Below are positions 25,361 to 38,028 of a stretch of 64,000 bases of DNA, piece by piece (the first letter of the stretch is position 1; every line of letters starts with the position of its first letter). The DNA lies in assembly GCA_040437565.1 (NCBI GenBank), contig JBDOQK010000003.1, forward strand, positions 310,001-374,000, written 5' to 3'. The position numbers and the translations under genes were made by a program. The notes beneath the pieces are model-generated. The model had not been told where the DNA came from. It did no database searches and saw only the letters and a program-made list of their open reading frames with translations. Origin of the DNA: Albugo candida. Lineage: Eukaryota; Oomycota; Peronosporomycetes; Albuginales.

Positions 25361-26613
25361 CTCCTACAGACTTTCAGAAATGATGAGTATTACATCACGT
25401 TCTGTGAATCGGTCTATCAGGTTTCAGTTGGGTACAGCGTAAAGAAAGTACATAAACGTCATATTGGAAGATCATTTTGCGCTCCGAGGCTTTTACATGN
25501 NNNNNNNNNNNNNNNNNNNNNNNNNNNNNNNNNNNNNNNNNNNNNNNNNNNNNNNNNNNNNNNNNNNNNNNNNNNNNNNNNNNNNNNNNNNNNNNNNNNA
25601 CAGCGTAAAGAAAGTACATAAACGTCATATTGGAAGATCATTTTGCGCTCCGAGGCTTTTACATGTGTTTAGGACCTCATGATCAGTTTCATTGGAGGAA
25701 AGCTGACTATAAAGACATCAGTCTACCTTCTCTTTCAGTCATATGAAAGGCACCTTGGATGAGCCTTGACGAAAGGATATTTTTCGCACATTCGACCCTG
25801 ATCCCTACTTCCACCGCTTCGAATTGACCGATTAGAACACGTCATCACCAAAGTTTTACTTCCTCTCATAAATGACTTTGTCCAAATCACGCGCACGCTT
25901 CTGCTGACTTTGTTTGTTTCTCAGTGTAAGATACGAGCATTTTCATCCTCGAATTTCGCTTGAGACAATGCTTGACAACATAAGAGGCTGTAACTTTGTG
26001 TGTAACAAAGCTGCGCACATTTAGCAATTGCCGGATCTAGGGCGCTGCCGTATCCAGCCACAGCTGGCCGTCAGCAGCCACAATGGATGATCATATCCTA
26101 GCGTGTTCGAACTTGTAACTAGAAGTGGATACCTGCAAATTATCCGGTGAGCCTCTGAAATCTCTTCGTATAAGCGCTGCACCTTGACTTTTCTATCATG
26201 CACTTGACATGCCAACCTTCTACATTTACTTCTACATCGATCATTCGACTGACCAAAAATTATCTACTTTCTTCATTTAAAAAATAAGAATGTAAATTTG
26301 TGATCAGGCAATCCAGGATCGAGAGTATCTGAGAAAGCTTGAACCAGCCATAGTATGGTGCAGAAAACATCTCAAGAGACAAGCCGTCTAGTAAATCAAT
26401 CGGGACTCGTTCTCGATCAAACAAGTGCACGCTAATAGAAAAATCTGCGGAGCTGAACGCTGTTTATATCTTTCTATTGGTGTCTATACGCTCATCAAAA
26501 AATGATAATCGGAGTTCTGAATTGCTAACGCGTAGCTTTCAGCATAAGTAATACCTCAAACACAAAATTCTATCTTAAGAGTTTGTCTCGACCCCTTCAA
26601 AAACTAGTCGGTC
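25361..26613. other. intergenic region with assembly gap
   Basis: About 1250 bases with no recognisable gene. It contains the 100-N gap at 25500-25599 with its repeated flanks and is otherwise AT-rich. It would hold the promoters of two divergent genes. Confidence 0.45.
25434..25665. repeat. 100-N gap (25500-25599) flanked by a 66-base direct repeat
   Basis: Bases 25434-25499 and 25600-25665 are identical. Same pattern as the other gaps in the window. Confidence 0.88.
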
Positions 26614-27501
26614 ATGTTTGACATCTCGCTACTCAAAGAACCACTAGAAGAGGCTATCGAGGAAATGCTTCGTGCAGCTGATCGGTCCATTAGCTGGCAC
26701 ATTCCTGATCGAAACGACCCTGCTTTGAAGCATCAAGGCGAAGGTTCACGTCGGCTGTATCAGCAACTGCCCGGCCTGTATGAGTCAGCAATTACGGAAC
26801 TCTCAGACAATGTTGATTTATCAGACGATCCTGCATCGACGGGTCGATTTCGCCTTCTGTTGCACGAAGATAACACATTTGAGTACACTTGGAAGTTACT
26901 TCGAAGTGGAAAGGCTCTGATGAAATATAACCTCCAAATCACCGGAGACTGGTCCAAAGCAGTGATGAATCGAGATCTTTTAGGAAATGAGGATCAACAT
27001 CTGTCTCTGAAGGCGAGGAAGCTGAGATTCAAGCGCTCTTCGGATTATGGTCAGTGATGGGCTCCTTCGTACTCAATCTCATTGTTCCGCATAGACAAAG
27101 AGAATAAATCGTGGAATATCACGTTGAAATCTTTGACACGAAATGGCTCGGATTGGGTATCTACTGCCGAGGTCGAAAAAGAAAATTGCGTTCCTGCATT
27201 CATTTTCAGCTTTTTGTATAAAGAAAATGGGTCACTGCACAGCTTCGGGTCAGCATCACCGCATCAATTTCTATCCAACTCATCTTCTTGCAGAGTTTTG
27301 GCCGGACTGACAAAACGATTAGGAAACAAGCTGGGTTCGCCTCTTGATGTAATGACCGATCAATGGCTACCCAAAAAATCAGTTGTACTAATACTGACGC
27401 GAAGAATTGGAGGAAGCCCCGTCCGTGAATTCAATCCGTATCGATGGTACGTACGTCCTGTAATTGCTAGCAAATTCCGTCACATATCGCCATACTTGTA
27501 G
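26614..27501 (+). CDS. hypothetical protein, two exons
   Basis: Exon 1 starts at MFDISLLKEPLEEAIEEMLR. A short intron (about 27050-27096) joins it to a second exon beginning DKENKSWNITLKSLTRNGSD and ending FRHISPYL* at 27501. The result is roughly 280 residues of mixed helix and strand character. There is no signal peptide, membrane segment or recognised motif. A GT...AG intron preserves the frame, which supports a real gene. Family and function unknown. Confidence 0.6.
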
Positions 27502-27584
27502 TCTCGCCGAAACTCTCAAGAAATTGGCAACTGAGAGCTGATTGTGAGTACAGTGTGGCTTTTATTATAGGATTTTTTATAATA

Positions 27585-30155
27585 ATGAATTTCGATAGTA
27601 CCAAGACCGCACCTCATTTGCATTCTGTCGCTAGCTCTTTGCGTACATGTTTAGATGGGATGCTACCTGATAATCTACGAAATGACCCTGCCGCCTTTCG
27701 TCAGCATTGTATATAATTTTATTCTAACATGCAAGACGCAACACGACAAACTGATCTCGCATTCATCCTTTTTTTATCAATAGTAGAAGCACAGAAAAGT
27801 CGTTTACAGCAGGAAAAAAACTCGTGGCGATTCGGTTTGAACTATCTCTTTGAAACTTTAAAACAACACAAAGAATGGTACAGTCGAAATCAGCAATATG
27901 TGCAGCTAAACAAAGATCTCAAACGTGCGGAAGCACATGTCACCAGTATCCGATCGCTGTACGTATGTGAAGATTTAAATCGACAGGAAAATGAAAATAA
28001 TTGATTCATTTACACAGCTTATCAGAAACGGTATGCAAATTGGAGCTGGAAGCCGGCTTACGGGAAGCCGAATTGGAAGGACGAGTGGGTGCTTATAAAA
28101 CCATGTTTGAAGTCACAAGAATCATCTCCAAATTAAGTCGTCCACTAGTGAAGCTTCAGGTCTTCTATACTGCCTTACATTCTGTTGCATCATTAACTGT
28201 TGCTGGAAGCAGATTTTGAAGCCGAGTGACTCATCGATCTCGATTTATTGTGACACATTTGTGATTGACATTGCTCTCTCACAAGGCGAGGTACGTGCGG
28301 AAGATAAGTTCAAGTTGTGATAGCTGATTTTCTTAATCAAAAGGGGCTTTTAGAATCGGCATCTCTCACGACAGTCCAAAAAGGTTGATAGCGATGCTCA
28401 TTTTTAGTATGCCTGTTATTATGGATGTTCGCAACTGTTTCGTATATAGATCAATTCAAGCAATATCCAAAGCGTGATGACGAACTGATGCACTCATTAA
28501 AGCTATTGGCTGCGGGTGATAGCTCCGATTTCATGGTCAGATTACGACTGACTCGTTCAAATAGCGTAATTCCATCTTATTTTGATTTTCAAGTAGGAGA
28601 AAGTCGAAAGGCTTATTAATCGAGCGGAGTTGGCTGTCAAACACACAGACGGTGATTGGGTGTGGAACGTCACTATTCTTGCTAACAGCCTGTTGTACAC
28701 TTTCAGTCAATTTGGAACAATTGGAAGAAGACGTATTTGCCAAATTATCACGATTAAGCAAGACTCAAGTATTGCTCTCTACTCGTTTATTGCAAATACT
28801 TATCCTTGGTGCTGATCTAGTACTGGGACGTGAAGAGGGCTGTAGACGGAATACAGCTTCAATTCCGCGATCCATTCTGTTGCCTAGCGGTGTTCGAACG
28901 ACCGAAAAAGCGCACTAGATTTGATGACGTATCCAAGAATTTTGATAATATGAACAGCACCTCAGCTGATTCGAATGATGGCACAATAACTCCATCAAAT
29001 AGAAAGGGTACATCCACGTCATCACCTGAAAATGCTCTCGATCATGGCGAATGGAGTTGCACGATCAGTTTTATCGAATGGAACGGTGAAGTCGCCTTTC
29101 ATTTCTCTGGCGATAGACCGCTATTCATGGTGGGTGGACAAGCACGTCGCTTGGCAACTGAAGCGTTGGGATCCACAACTGAAAACGAAATCAATGTACT
29201 TGACGAAACTGTCTATAATCAATTTCTAAACTGGACGGATCTGAATGGAAAAAAGGCCGTGGTACCTCTACTTTATTTCTCTGGAGATTCCAGTCAATGC
29301 TTTGTGTGCCCCTCAGCGAGTGATGCTGCAATGCAGCAGGAATTCATACTAACCACTAGAGAAATCTCAGATGGGTTACAAGTGGAATCATTTCCACTTC
29401 TGGTCTCAAGCCTTTTTCTTTCTTACTCATCAGCGAACTCATCGTAAACTTTGTACATAGGTGACCAACACAACAGAAACAAACTTGGCAAGCATACTTG
29501 AAGTTGTATCGCAAAATCTATTTTTTCATTCCGTTCTATTGAGCATGTTTGGATCACCCAACAACTTATTTGGTCATCGCGTATCGCAAATGGATGATCG
29601 CGTTATTCGAGGTATGTCGGTTGAGCGCACAAATGCACTTCTCACACCATTCTATCTCAAGCAATGTTTAGGGTGGATGTCCAGGCTCCCCATCAAGTGA
29701 CTTTGAAAACGTCCGATTTTCTTACACCCGGGAAACATTTTTTGATTGACTTTCACCTCAAGTCCGATATGACAATCGATACAAATATCAAATTCAATGA
29801 GCCTGCAGATTCTCCGAAAGGTAGCGAAACACCTGCCGATGAAGCCGAGTCTACGATTGAGCAGCAACGTCAATGCTCACCGGATCTTGAATGCCTAAAT
29901 TCTATTCTTCAGAAAATGGCTTTCGCTTGCCACTCCGTCCCACTGTTGTTGTACCACGCAATGGTCAAAGTACGAGATGGTCAGTCAAAAGAGTCGATAT
30001 TGAGCACACTTTTAGAGAGAGAAACATCGATAGAAGAAATGCAGGAAACTCTCACACCTCGCACACTTGACACGGAAGAGTTTGAAGACGCTGATCTGTC
30101 AGCATCTATCAAACTAGAAGGAGAAGAGGCGATACTGGATGACATGATGTATTAA
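27585..30155 (+). CDS. MED1: probable Mediator subunit 1-like protein
   Basis: Multi-exon gene starting at MNFDSTKTAPHLHSVASSL. After a phase-1 intron, a helical segment follows (EAQKSRLQQEKNSWRFGLNY), then LELEAGLREAELEGRVGAYK. The segment ILKPSDSSISIYCDTFVIDI, then SQGE, and later YIDQFKQYPKRDDELMHSLK with AAGDSSDFMVRLRL, recalls the core MED1 pattern (domain that follows yC..l.l.i, then d.eL...L..gd...F). Downstream exons contain FQSFPLL-like VESFPLL and FFHSVLLSMF, and the C-terminus is acidic (DLSASIKLEGEEAILDDMM). MED1 links activators to RNA polymerase II. The match is pattern-based and moderate. It converges on the FHA-RING gene with only 52 bases between stops. Confidence 0.55.
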
Positions 30156-30207
30156 ATAAAATATCAATTTGATGCTCTCATCGAATTTTTTCCTTTGATC
30201 AACCTTC

Positions 30208-31749
30208 TCAACCAAAATACAAGTAGATCTTTATTCTTGAAGCCAGTTGACACATGCTGAGGGAAAGTGTACTTTGTGTGTCCAGATTGAGATTTGATGC
30301 GCACCGCAAGAGATCCTCTAGATCTGCCTGCCCAATTGTTTCTTCAGTGAGGCCAACCTTGTGGCATGTCATTTCACGTCGTTCGCCAAATTGCTTTTCC
30401 AAAAAAGAGTGAAATAAGTCACGTTCTGATTTCGTCCATCGATGTCTCCAAATACTATGGAATGTCAATGTCTGCCCAGAGAGACGGAACAACTGCTTCT
30501 TTCCGGATATATACGCTTCCTGTTCGTTCAATCTTTTCATAGTTGTCGCTCGATAACTGGGACTAGTTCCGACAAGGCGCTGAACGAGATCATCCAAAGC
30601 TCGGTTTCGCACAGGTACCAGCTTGATGGAACCTCGACACTGCGGGCAGGATAACGATGTGCGAAACCAGTTCCCCACGCAGAAGCCGCAGAACGTATGT
30701 GAGCAATCAAGTGTAACACTTCGCTGGAAGTATTCTAAGCATATTGAGCAAATCAGGAAGCGCTCATCATCTTCATTCTTCAGCATGTGATTCAACTCCT
30801 TTATGCAATGTCGCCCACGTTTGCGCGTTGGATTTTCACAACATTCGAGAGTCTCTTCAGCTTTTTCTGCTTGCAAAATTGTGGACTCATTCCCATCTCG
30901 TTTCTTTTCATACCGGTTGGATGGAGCTGTGGTAGTATTGATGATCCTTGGCGACGATAAGAAAGATGGTCCGTCTTGACGGTCGGCAGAAATCGCAGCA
31001 ATATGATTGTTATAAGAGTTATCTGTTTCCAAATTACGAGAATCCTGCGCTGTACCATCGATGGATGTCCATTGATCTTGAACGGAGTCGTTGTTCACAC
31101 GAGCAAATACGCTCAAAATGATTCGCGAATACCGCTCATCGGCAAAGGAGATACGCAGTCGGACAGATTGTCTTGCTACGACAGATGAAAGTAAAATATC
31201 ATCTCCATCAAACAGCCGTTTAGAACTTCCTGTCGTTACTTGCTCTCCATTAATACTTGTTCCATTCAGAGAGCTTAGATCCTGTAAGATCCATTTTATC
31301 TCTGATCCCTCATTCAAAGATGTTTCATGATGAGAATTGTGATTGGATTGACAAGGATAGAATTCGATCTCTTCGTCTTGAGATGTTTTGAGTGTCTGCG
31401 ATGGGAATATCCGGACGTGGAATTTGCTCACTGTTCTCGTTTGCTCAGAGGTGAAAATGCTCAATTCACACTTTCTGCTTCGACCAACTGTAAATGAATC
31501 CAAAAAGGAGATTCTGGCGAGCGGTACTGTCGTTTCGGGAAATAAGGCTAAGGGACGCACATTCCGACTCGGAATGGTGTTTGGAATATTTCTCGGTGAG
31601 TCATAATAAGGAAAATGCGGCGTTCTCGGAGATCCATATGACGCTCTATCAGAATGCGATACATCCTCTGGCCAAACATCAGCTTCAGTAATGACTGGTC
31701 GATCCCGAAGTGCTTGATCATTCTGCTCGTGCATGTTTGGCTCGCGCAC
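30208..31749 (-). CDS. FHA-RING E3 ubiquitin ligase (CHFR/RNF8-like)
   Basis: Single exon, 513 residues, ATG at 31749. The FHA domain spans about residues 80-200 with GRSRKCEL (89-96), SKFH (108-111) and LNGTSING (161-168), the phosphothreonine-binding loops. A C3HC4 RING spans residues 334-371: CSICLEY, then CSHTFCGFC, ending CPQC. A helical C-terminal region of about 140 residues lacks the PBZ finger of animal CHFR. FHA followed by RING is the layout of the checkpoint ligases CHFR and RNF8, which read phospho-signals and ubiquitinate targets in mitosis or DNA repair. Which of the two it resembles functionally cannot be decided here. It is divergent from APC7. The complete copy is this one; a second, truncated copy follows the gap at 32893. 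Confidence 0.85.
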   Translation of the reverse strand: MREPNMHEQNDQALRDRPVITEADVWPEDVSHSDRASYGSPRTPHFPYYDSPRNIPNTIPSRNVRPLALFPETTVPLARISFLDSFTVGRSRKCELSIFTSEQTRTVSKFHVRIFPSQTLKTSQDEEIEFYPCQSNHNSHHETSLNEGSEIKWILQDLSSLNGTSINGEQVTTGSSKRLFDGDDILLSSVVARQSVRLRISFADERYSRIILSVFARVNNDSVQDQWTSIDGTAQDSRNLETDNSYNNHIAAISADRQDGPSFLSSPRIINTTTAPSNRYEKKRDGNESTILQAEKAEETLECCENPTRKRGRHCIKELNHMLKNEDDERFLICSICLEYFQRSVTLDCSHTFCGFCVGNWFRTSLSCPQCRGSIKLVPVRNRALDDLVQRLVGTSPSYRATTMKRLNEQEAYISGKKQLFRLSGQTLTFHSIWRHRWTKSERDLFHSFLEKQFGERREMTCHKVGLTEETIGQADLEDLLRCASNLNLDTQSTLSLSMCQLASRIKIYLYFG

Positions 31750-32610
31750 GTTTATGCTAGAGTTAGAACCGGTAAAACCGAATTTAAATGATGCACGATA
31801 CTAGAAACAAGAAATGTCAATCATTGAAGCAGGAATGTTTGTGAATTTATTTCAATTTCAATCATCGTTGGTGCATTATTGTATATTTACTTAAATATAG
31901 TACCAGAAAATACCCATCCTTCAGTAATCATTTCGGTTGTCTCAGACGAGCACATCGGCAACATGTCGTTCACACGAGCATGTGTATCAGAGCGAATCGA
32001 TTTTCAGAGCTTCTTGCGGGCTTGTTTATGTGAAAAGCGGGGTTGAACTTACAGCGTAGTGATTTGCGCTGATTGATCTCAAGACTGCTACTACATTCAA
32101 ACATGCTCTTTTAGACCAGAAAAGGATTGGTAGCATGCGATGCTTCTTTGCTTCTTAAGCCGTTTAGATATTTAGAAAGTAAATTCAAGGTTTGAGAGCG
32201 TCAAGTGTCATCGATAAAACTAGGTGATGAAGGTGATTGAATAGAAAATATTGGATTGTCTACAGATTTGATATCAGCATTCCCAACACGATGAAGGGAT
32301 GCGTCAAGATTTTATCCGAATCGCCTTTTTTATGCTGGTCCATTGCCTGAGCAAATGCCCCCATCTACGATCACTCGACTCTTGCCGAAACAGAATAACG
32401 AATCATAATCAGGACTGGAATATTCAAGTCCACATTCCAGACACACAGCTCCAACGCAAGAAAATCAAACGGGTTTATAAAGCGATCTGAGCCCTCATGC
32501 ATGATGTCTGATTCTCCAAATGCATGTGCAGCACCTCAATTAACATCGACATTTAGTGTGCGATACAAAAGTATAATGTAGCCAATGACAGGTGCAGTGA
32601 TCTCTTGAAT
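31750..32610. other. divergent promoter region between FHA-RING and APC7
   Basis: About 860 bases (repeated at 34365-35225) between two divergent gene starts. Small open frames such as 32299-32490 plus show no motif. No RNA gene is recognised. Confidence 0.45.
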
Positions 32611-32892
32611 ATGAAGCATGAGCGCCGATATTCTCCTCGTGATACACCAAAAAAAAGACTTCATGCTGCATCACCCCATAAAGCTCATCCTGTCTCAGTG
32701 TCTTCTTTCGCTCCCATCGATACACTTCAACAAATGATTAGTCTTCTCGCGCAAAATCTTTTCGACTCGGCCCAAATTATCGGAGATTTTTTGTTAGCTT
32801 ATGCTCTGAAAACAGCGGACTCTCCAATATCATCGAAAGATTCTTTCCTCGCAAGCTATGATGTGACACTAATGAGTAAGCATCTTCTTCCC
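32611..32892 (+). other. redundant 5' fragment of APC7 (assembly copy)
   Basis: Begins MKHERRYSPRDTPKKRLHAA and stops at the gap. It is identical to the start of the complete APC7 gene at 35226, so it is best treated as the overlapping end of the left contig, not a gene. Confidence 0.85.
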
Positions 32893-32992
32893 NNNNNNNN
32901 NNNNNNNNNNNNNNNNNNNNNNNNNNNNNNNNNNNNNNNNNNNNNNNNNNNNNNNNNNNNNNNNNNNNNNNNNNNNNNNNNNNNNNNNNNNN

Positions 32993-34364
32993 GTCGTTCG
33001 CCAAATTGCTTTTCCAAAAAAGAGTGAAATAAGTCACGTTCTGATTTCGTCCATCGATGTCTCCAAATACTATGGAATGTCAATGTCTGCCCAGAGAGAC
33101 GGAACAACTGCTTCTTTCCGGATATATACGCTTCCTGTTCGTTCAATCTTTTCATAGTTGTCGCTCGATAACTGGGACTAGTTCCGACAAGGCGCTGAAC
33201 GAGATCATCCAAAGCTCGGTTTCGCACAGGTACCAGCTTGATGGAACCTCGACACTGCGGGCAGGATAACGATGTGCGAAACCAGTTCCCCACGCAGAAG
33301 CCGCAGAACGTATGTGAGCAATCAAGTGTAACACTTCGCTGGAAGTATTCTAAGCATATTGAGCAAATCAGGAAGCGCTCATCATCTTCATTCTTCAGCA
33401 TGTGATTCAACTCCTTTATGCAATGTCGCCCACGTTTGCGCGTTGGATTTTCACAACATTCGAGAGTCTCTTCAGCTTTTTCTGCTTGCAAAATTGTGGA
33501 CTCATTCCCATCTCGTTTCTTTTCATACCGGTTGGATGGAGCTGTGGTAGTATTGATGATCCTTGGCGACGATAAGAAAGATGGTCCGTCTTGACGGTCG
33601 GCAGAAATCGCAGCAATATGATTGTTATAAGAGTTATCTGTTTCCAAATTACGAGAATCCTGCGCTGTACCATCGATGGATGTCCATTGATCTTGAACGG
33701 AGTCGTTGTTCACACGAGCAAATACGCTCAAAATGATTCGCGAATACCGCTCATCGGCAAAGGAGATACGCAGTCGGACAGATTGTCTTGCTACGACAGA
33801 TGAAAGTAAAATATCATCTCCATCAAACAGCCGTTTAGAACTTCCTGTCGTTACTTGCTCTCCATTAATACTTGTTCCATTCAGAGAGCTTAGATCCTGT
33901 AAGATCCATTTTATCTCTGATCCCTCATTCAAAGATGTTTCATGATGAGAATTGTGATTGGATTGACAAGGATAGAATTCGATCTCTTCGTCTTGAGATG
34001 TTTTGAGTGTCTGCGATGGGAATATCCGGACGTGGAATTTGCTCACTGTTCTCGTTTGCTCAGAGGTGAAAATGCTCAATTCACACTTTCTGCTTCGACC
34101 AACTGTAAATGAATCCAAAAAGGAGATTCTGGCGAGCGGTACTGTCGTTTCGGGAAATAAGGCTAAGGGACGCACATTCCGACTCGGAATGGTGTTTGGA
34201 ATATTTCTCGGTGAGTCATAATAAGGAAAATGCGGCGTTCTCGGAGATCCATATGACGCTCTATCAGAATGCGATACATCCTCTGGCCAAACATCAGCTT
34301 CAGTAATGACTGGTCGATCCCGAAGTGCTTGATCATTCTGCTCGTGCATGTTTGGCTCGCGCAC
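32993..34364 (-). other. redundant truncated copy of FHA-RING gene (assembly copy)
   Basis: Encodes the first ~457 residues of the FHA-RING protein identically, then runs into the gap. It lacks the C-terminal part present in the copy at 30208-31749. Most likely an unmerged contig overlap. Confidence 0.85.
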
Positions 34365-35225
34365 GTTTATGCTAGAGTTAGAACCGGTAAAACCGAATTT
34401 AAATGATGCACGATACTAGAAACAAGAAATGTCAATCATTGAAGCAGGAATGTTTGTGAATTTATTTCAATTTCAATCATCGTTGGTGCATTATTGTATA
34501 TTTACTTAAATATAGTACCAGAAAATACCCATCCTTCAGTAATCATTTCGGTTGTCTCAGACGAGCACATCGGCAACATGTCGTTCACACGAGCATGTGT
34601 ATCAGAGCGAATCGATTTTCAGAGCTTCTTGCGGGCTTGTTTATGTGAAAAGCGGGGTTGAACTTACAGCGTAGTGATTTGCGCTGATTGATCTCAAGAC
34701 TGCTACTACATTCAAACATGCTCTTTTAGACCAGAAAAGGATTGGTAGCATGCGATGCTTCTTTGCTTCTTAAGCCGTTTAGATATTTAGAAAGTAAATT
34801 CAAGGTTTGAGAGCGTCAAGTGTCATCGATAAAACTAGGTGATGAAGGTGATTGAATAGAAAATATTGGATTGTCTACAGATTTGATATCAGCATTCCCA
34901 ACACGATGAAGGGATGCGTCAAGATTTTATCCGAATCGCCTTTTTTATGCTGGTCCATTGCCTGAGCAAATGCCCCCATCTACGATCACTCGACTCTTGC
35001 CGAAACAGAATAACGAATCATAATCAGGACTGGAATATTCAAGTCCACATTCCAGACACACAGCTCCAACGCAAGAAAATCAAACGGGTTTATAAAGCGA
35101 TCTGAGCCCTCATGCATGATGTCTGATTCTCCAAATGCATGTGCAGCACCTCAATTAACATCGACATTTAGTGTGCGATACAAAAGTATAATGTAGCCAA
35201 TGACAGGTGCAGTGATCTCTTGAAT

Positions 35226-37430
35226 ATGAAGCATGAGCGCCGATATTCTCCTCGTGATACACCAAAAAAAAGACTTCATGCTGCATCACCCCATAAAGCT
35301 CATCCTGTCTCAGTGTCTTCTTTCGCTCCCATCGATACACTTCAACAAATGATTAGTCTTCTCGCGCAAAATCTTTTCGACTCGGCCCAAATTATCGGAG
35401 ATTTTTTGTTAGCTTATGCTCTGAAAACAGCGGACTCTCCAATATCATCGAAAGATTCTTTCCTCGCAAGCTATGATGTGACACTAATGAGTAAGCATCT
35501 TCTTCCCGAAAATAGTGGGAACTGCATGATGGCGTGGACTCCGGAGTCCTTACCTCGTCACTTCCACGTCACTGTTTTGTACTTCTATGCTGAGGTTCTG
35601 ACACATAAACGAGAATGGTTGCGCGCCAAGGTACGCTTCGTGAACAGCGGAATACCTATTATATCACCAACGCGTTTTAGAGACACTACCAACGCGCATT
35701 GGAGGTATTAGTTTCCTGTGAATTTGCCACAGGGACTCAATTGCAAGCTCGAACCGAAAGGGAAAGACTCAAATTTAAAATGACCAAATGTATGGTAGAA
35801 TTGGGAGAAAACCAGAAAGCAATCCAAGCGGTATGAGTGTCGATTTTTATCACTTGATCGAGCATGAAGCTTGTTGATTCAGGTGAGTGAAATTCCGATA
35901 GAATTCCGGAATTTAGAAATGCATATAATGCTTGGGAGCTTGTATCGCTCGAGCGGCCTTTTTCATAAAGCAAAAGAATATTACCAGGCTGCACTTTGGT
36001 GAGAAGCGGGCTTTATTGATAATTAGTCGATAACAAACTATCCTGATTGTAGTCAGAATCCATATGCCTTCGAAGCCACGATTGCACTGGCCGAGATAGA
36101 TGGATCAAGTGCATCAATGTCGAAGGAAGAAAAAATACTCCCGATTGAGAACTTTTATTTGTCTACTTATACCATAGATCCGACTCAATCTGAGTCAGAT
36201 ATAGACAACCTTGGCTGGCTTCATACGCTGGCTCTTGCACATTTAGCTTCAGAGCGTGGGCAGTTCCAATGTAGGTGTTCTTTATGAAGTTTTATGCAAC
36301 TGTCTTGACAAGATCGGTGTACCAGTGGCTCTGACAAATTTGGATCTTCTAGAAGAATGGTTTCCAGAGAATCTCCATTGTACTTTGTACCGCGGTAAGC
36401 TAGAAATGGATCGAGGCCTTTTATTCCAAGCATATTCAGCGTTTGGCAAAGTACGTGACCTCCTTACATATAATCGTAACGACTAAATGACACACTTAGG
36501 CCCGACAGATAGATGACCTGAATCTGGCTTTCATGGATCACTACGCCAAAAGCTTGCGCAGAAATGATGCCAAAGTCCAGCTCTGCAATTTGGTCCAAGA
36601 TTTATTCCAGATAAGCGATGAGGCTGCCATTCCTTGGCTTGCTGCCGCTTATTACAGCGAACTCAAACAAGAACTTGACACCGCCTTACATTTTTCCGAA
36701 CGCGCCATTTTGATCGACTCACAATATTTTGAAGCCCATCTATTTCGCGGAACCTTACAACTGCAGTTGAATCGCGCCGAGGAAGCATTACTTTCATTCA
36801 CAGCTTGTTGCAAGCTGAAGAAGACACTCGACGCATTTGCTGGAATGATTAATTCTTACTGTGAATTATGCTTCAATGGGAGTAATCGATATAAAGAAGC
36901 GTTGGCAACAGCAAAATCGGTGGTCAGACTGTATCCACATAATGCGCAAAGTTTTGTGCTTCTTGGAAATGTTTTAATGCTCCGAGATGAAAATCGCTCT
37001 CACGCTCGACGAGCTTTTCAGCGCGCTTTGTCACTCGACAACACCAACCGTAACGCGACTTTCGGTATTGTCGAGCTGTGCATTGCTGAGGAGGATTATA
37101 CGGCTGCGCTTGGACGGTAAGCGACGTTTACCTCGTCTGTGTGAGTTCGTTACGTGTATAACGCTATATAGACTTCATGGAATGGCTAACGAAAGTGCAA
37201 GTGAGGAGATTTTCCTGAAATTGGGCAATATCTACACTTTGAAAAAAGCGTTTCCAGAAGCAATGGAGCAATATAATAACGCGCTAAGCATAAATTCGTT
37301 TTCTAGTGCTGCTATTAGTGCGCTGAATCGCTTGGATGAACTTATGCAGACGCAAAATTCCGACCTACCGAACATTCTCGAACAAGCAATTGATTCCAGT
37401 AACCAAGGCGACAGCATGGATCCCTCTTGA
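35226..37430 (+). CDS. APC7: anaphase-promoting complex subunit 7 (TPR protein)
   Basis: Multi-exon gene from the ATG at 35226. The N-terminus reads QMISLLAQNLFDSAQIIGDF, then a segment similar to the APC7 N-terminal helices. After several exons come TPR repeats with a diagnostic stretch: MDHYAKSLRRNDAKVQLCNL, AIPWLAAAYYSELKQELDTA, LHFSERAILIDSQYFEAHLF and LSFTACCKLKKTLDAFAGMI. Later repeats include LYPHNAQSFVLLGNVLMLRD and a last exon with IFLKLGNIYTLKKAFPEAME. APC7 is a TPR arm of the anaphase-promoting complex, which ubiquitinates cyclins and securin. The start codon is the ATG at 35226 rather than the in-frame TTG two codons upstream. Middle exon borders (35640-36530) are approximate. Confidence 0.78.
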
Positions 37431-37595
37431 ATGACTACTTCTTGAAGGTCAAGCGGTTGATACACTGGCGGCTAGTAACGGCATATCATTTATGGCAGAA
37501 ATCTTCAAATAACAACATTATATAGACTGATATTGAGCTACCCCACTTGCTTTCGATATTGTACACCGCGAAATTCAAAAATAGCTTCTTCAGTG

Positions 37596-37988
37596 TTACA
37601 ATTTCTCGCATGCTGTCTGGATGTATGTCACACGGCGACTATGATACGAGCCAGGGAGGTCACATTTGATTTTTCCATTGCGGTACTGCAACACATTGGA
37701 TCGTACGCTTATAGCTGGCGGTATGATGCAGTGCGTTTTGTATTCGTTAATCTCAATAATCTTAACACATCTCGCTGGTATTGAGAGCGTACAAGATTGC
37801 GTCGTCGCTTTTTGAATGGCTATCAATGTCTCCAGCCGCCATGCTAATGTCCCACGAGCCTTCTTAGTTTTAGTGGAAAAAGTGTAGAGGCTAAACGGGT
37901 TCGAATTCGGCATATCCGATATTCCATAGGTACATACAGCGCGTACATCGTCATCTCTGATTTTTGCAGGTGGAAGAATATCTTCCAA
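37596..37988 (-). CDS. hypothetical protein, low confidence
   Basis: Open frame of 130 residues (MEDILPPAKIRDDDVRAVCT ...) lying between APC7 and ALDH7A1. A plausible acceptor sits just upstream, after MLQTWD, so the coding region may extend to about 38020. No motif is recognised. It may be a real small gene or a chance frame. Confidence 0.3.
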   Translation of the reverse strand: MEDILPPAKIRDDDVRAVCTYGISDMPNSNPFSLYTFSTKTKKARGTLAWRLETLIAIQKATTQSCTLSIPARCVKIIEINEYKTHCIIPPAISVRSNVLQYRNGKIKCDLPGSYHSRRVTYIQTACEKL

Positions 37989-38028
37989 ATCTTCCGCTTT
38001 CTGCCAGTTCTAATCCCAAGTTTGCAAC

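Larger units (their letters stand above)
30378..35507. repeat. 100-N gap (32893-32992) flanked by a 2515-base direct repeat
   Basis: Bases 30378-32892 and 32993-35507 read identically. Each copy contains most of the FHA-RING gene, the whole divergent intergenic region and the APC7 start. It is the largest of the seven gap-flanking repeats and the one most likely to be mistaken for a real tandem duplication. Confidence 0.88.

Noticed and set aside
30378-35507. Apparent second FHA-RING gene and second APC7 start
   Set aside because: Identical 2.5-kb flanks around a gap; each side has exactly one complete gene and one fragment.
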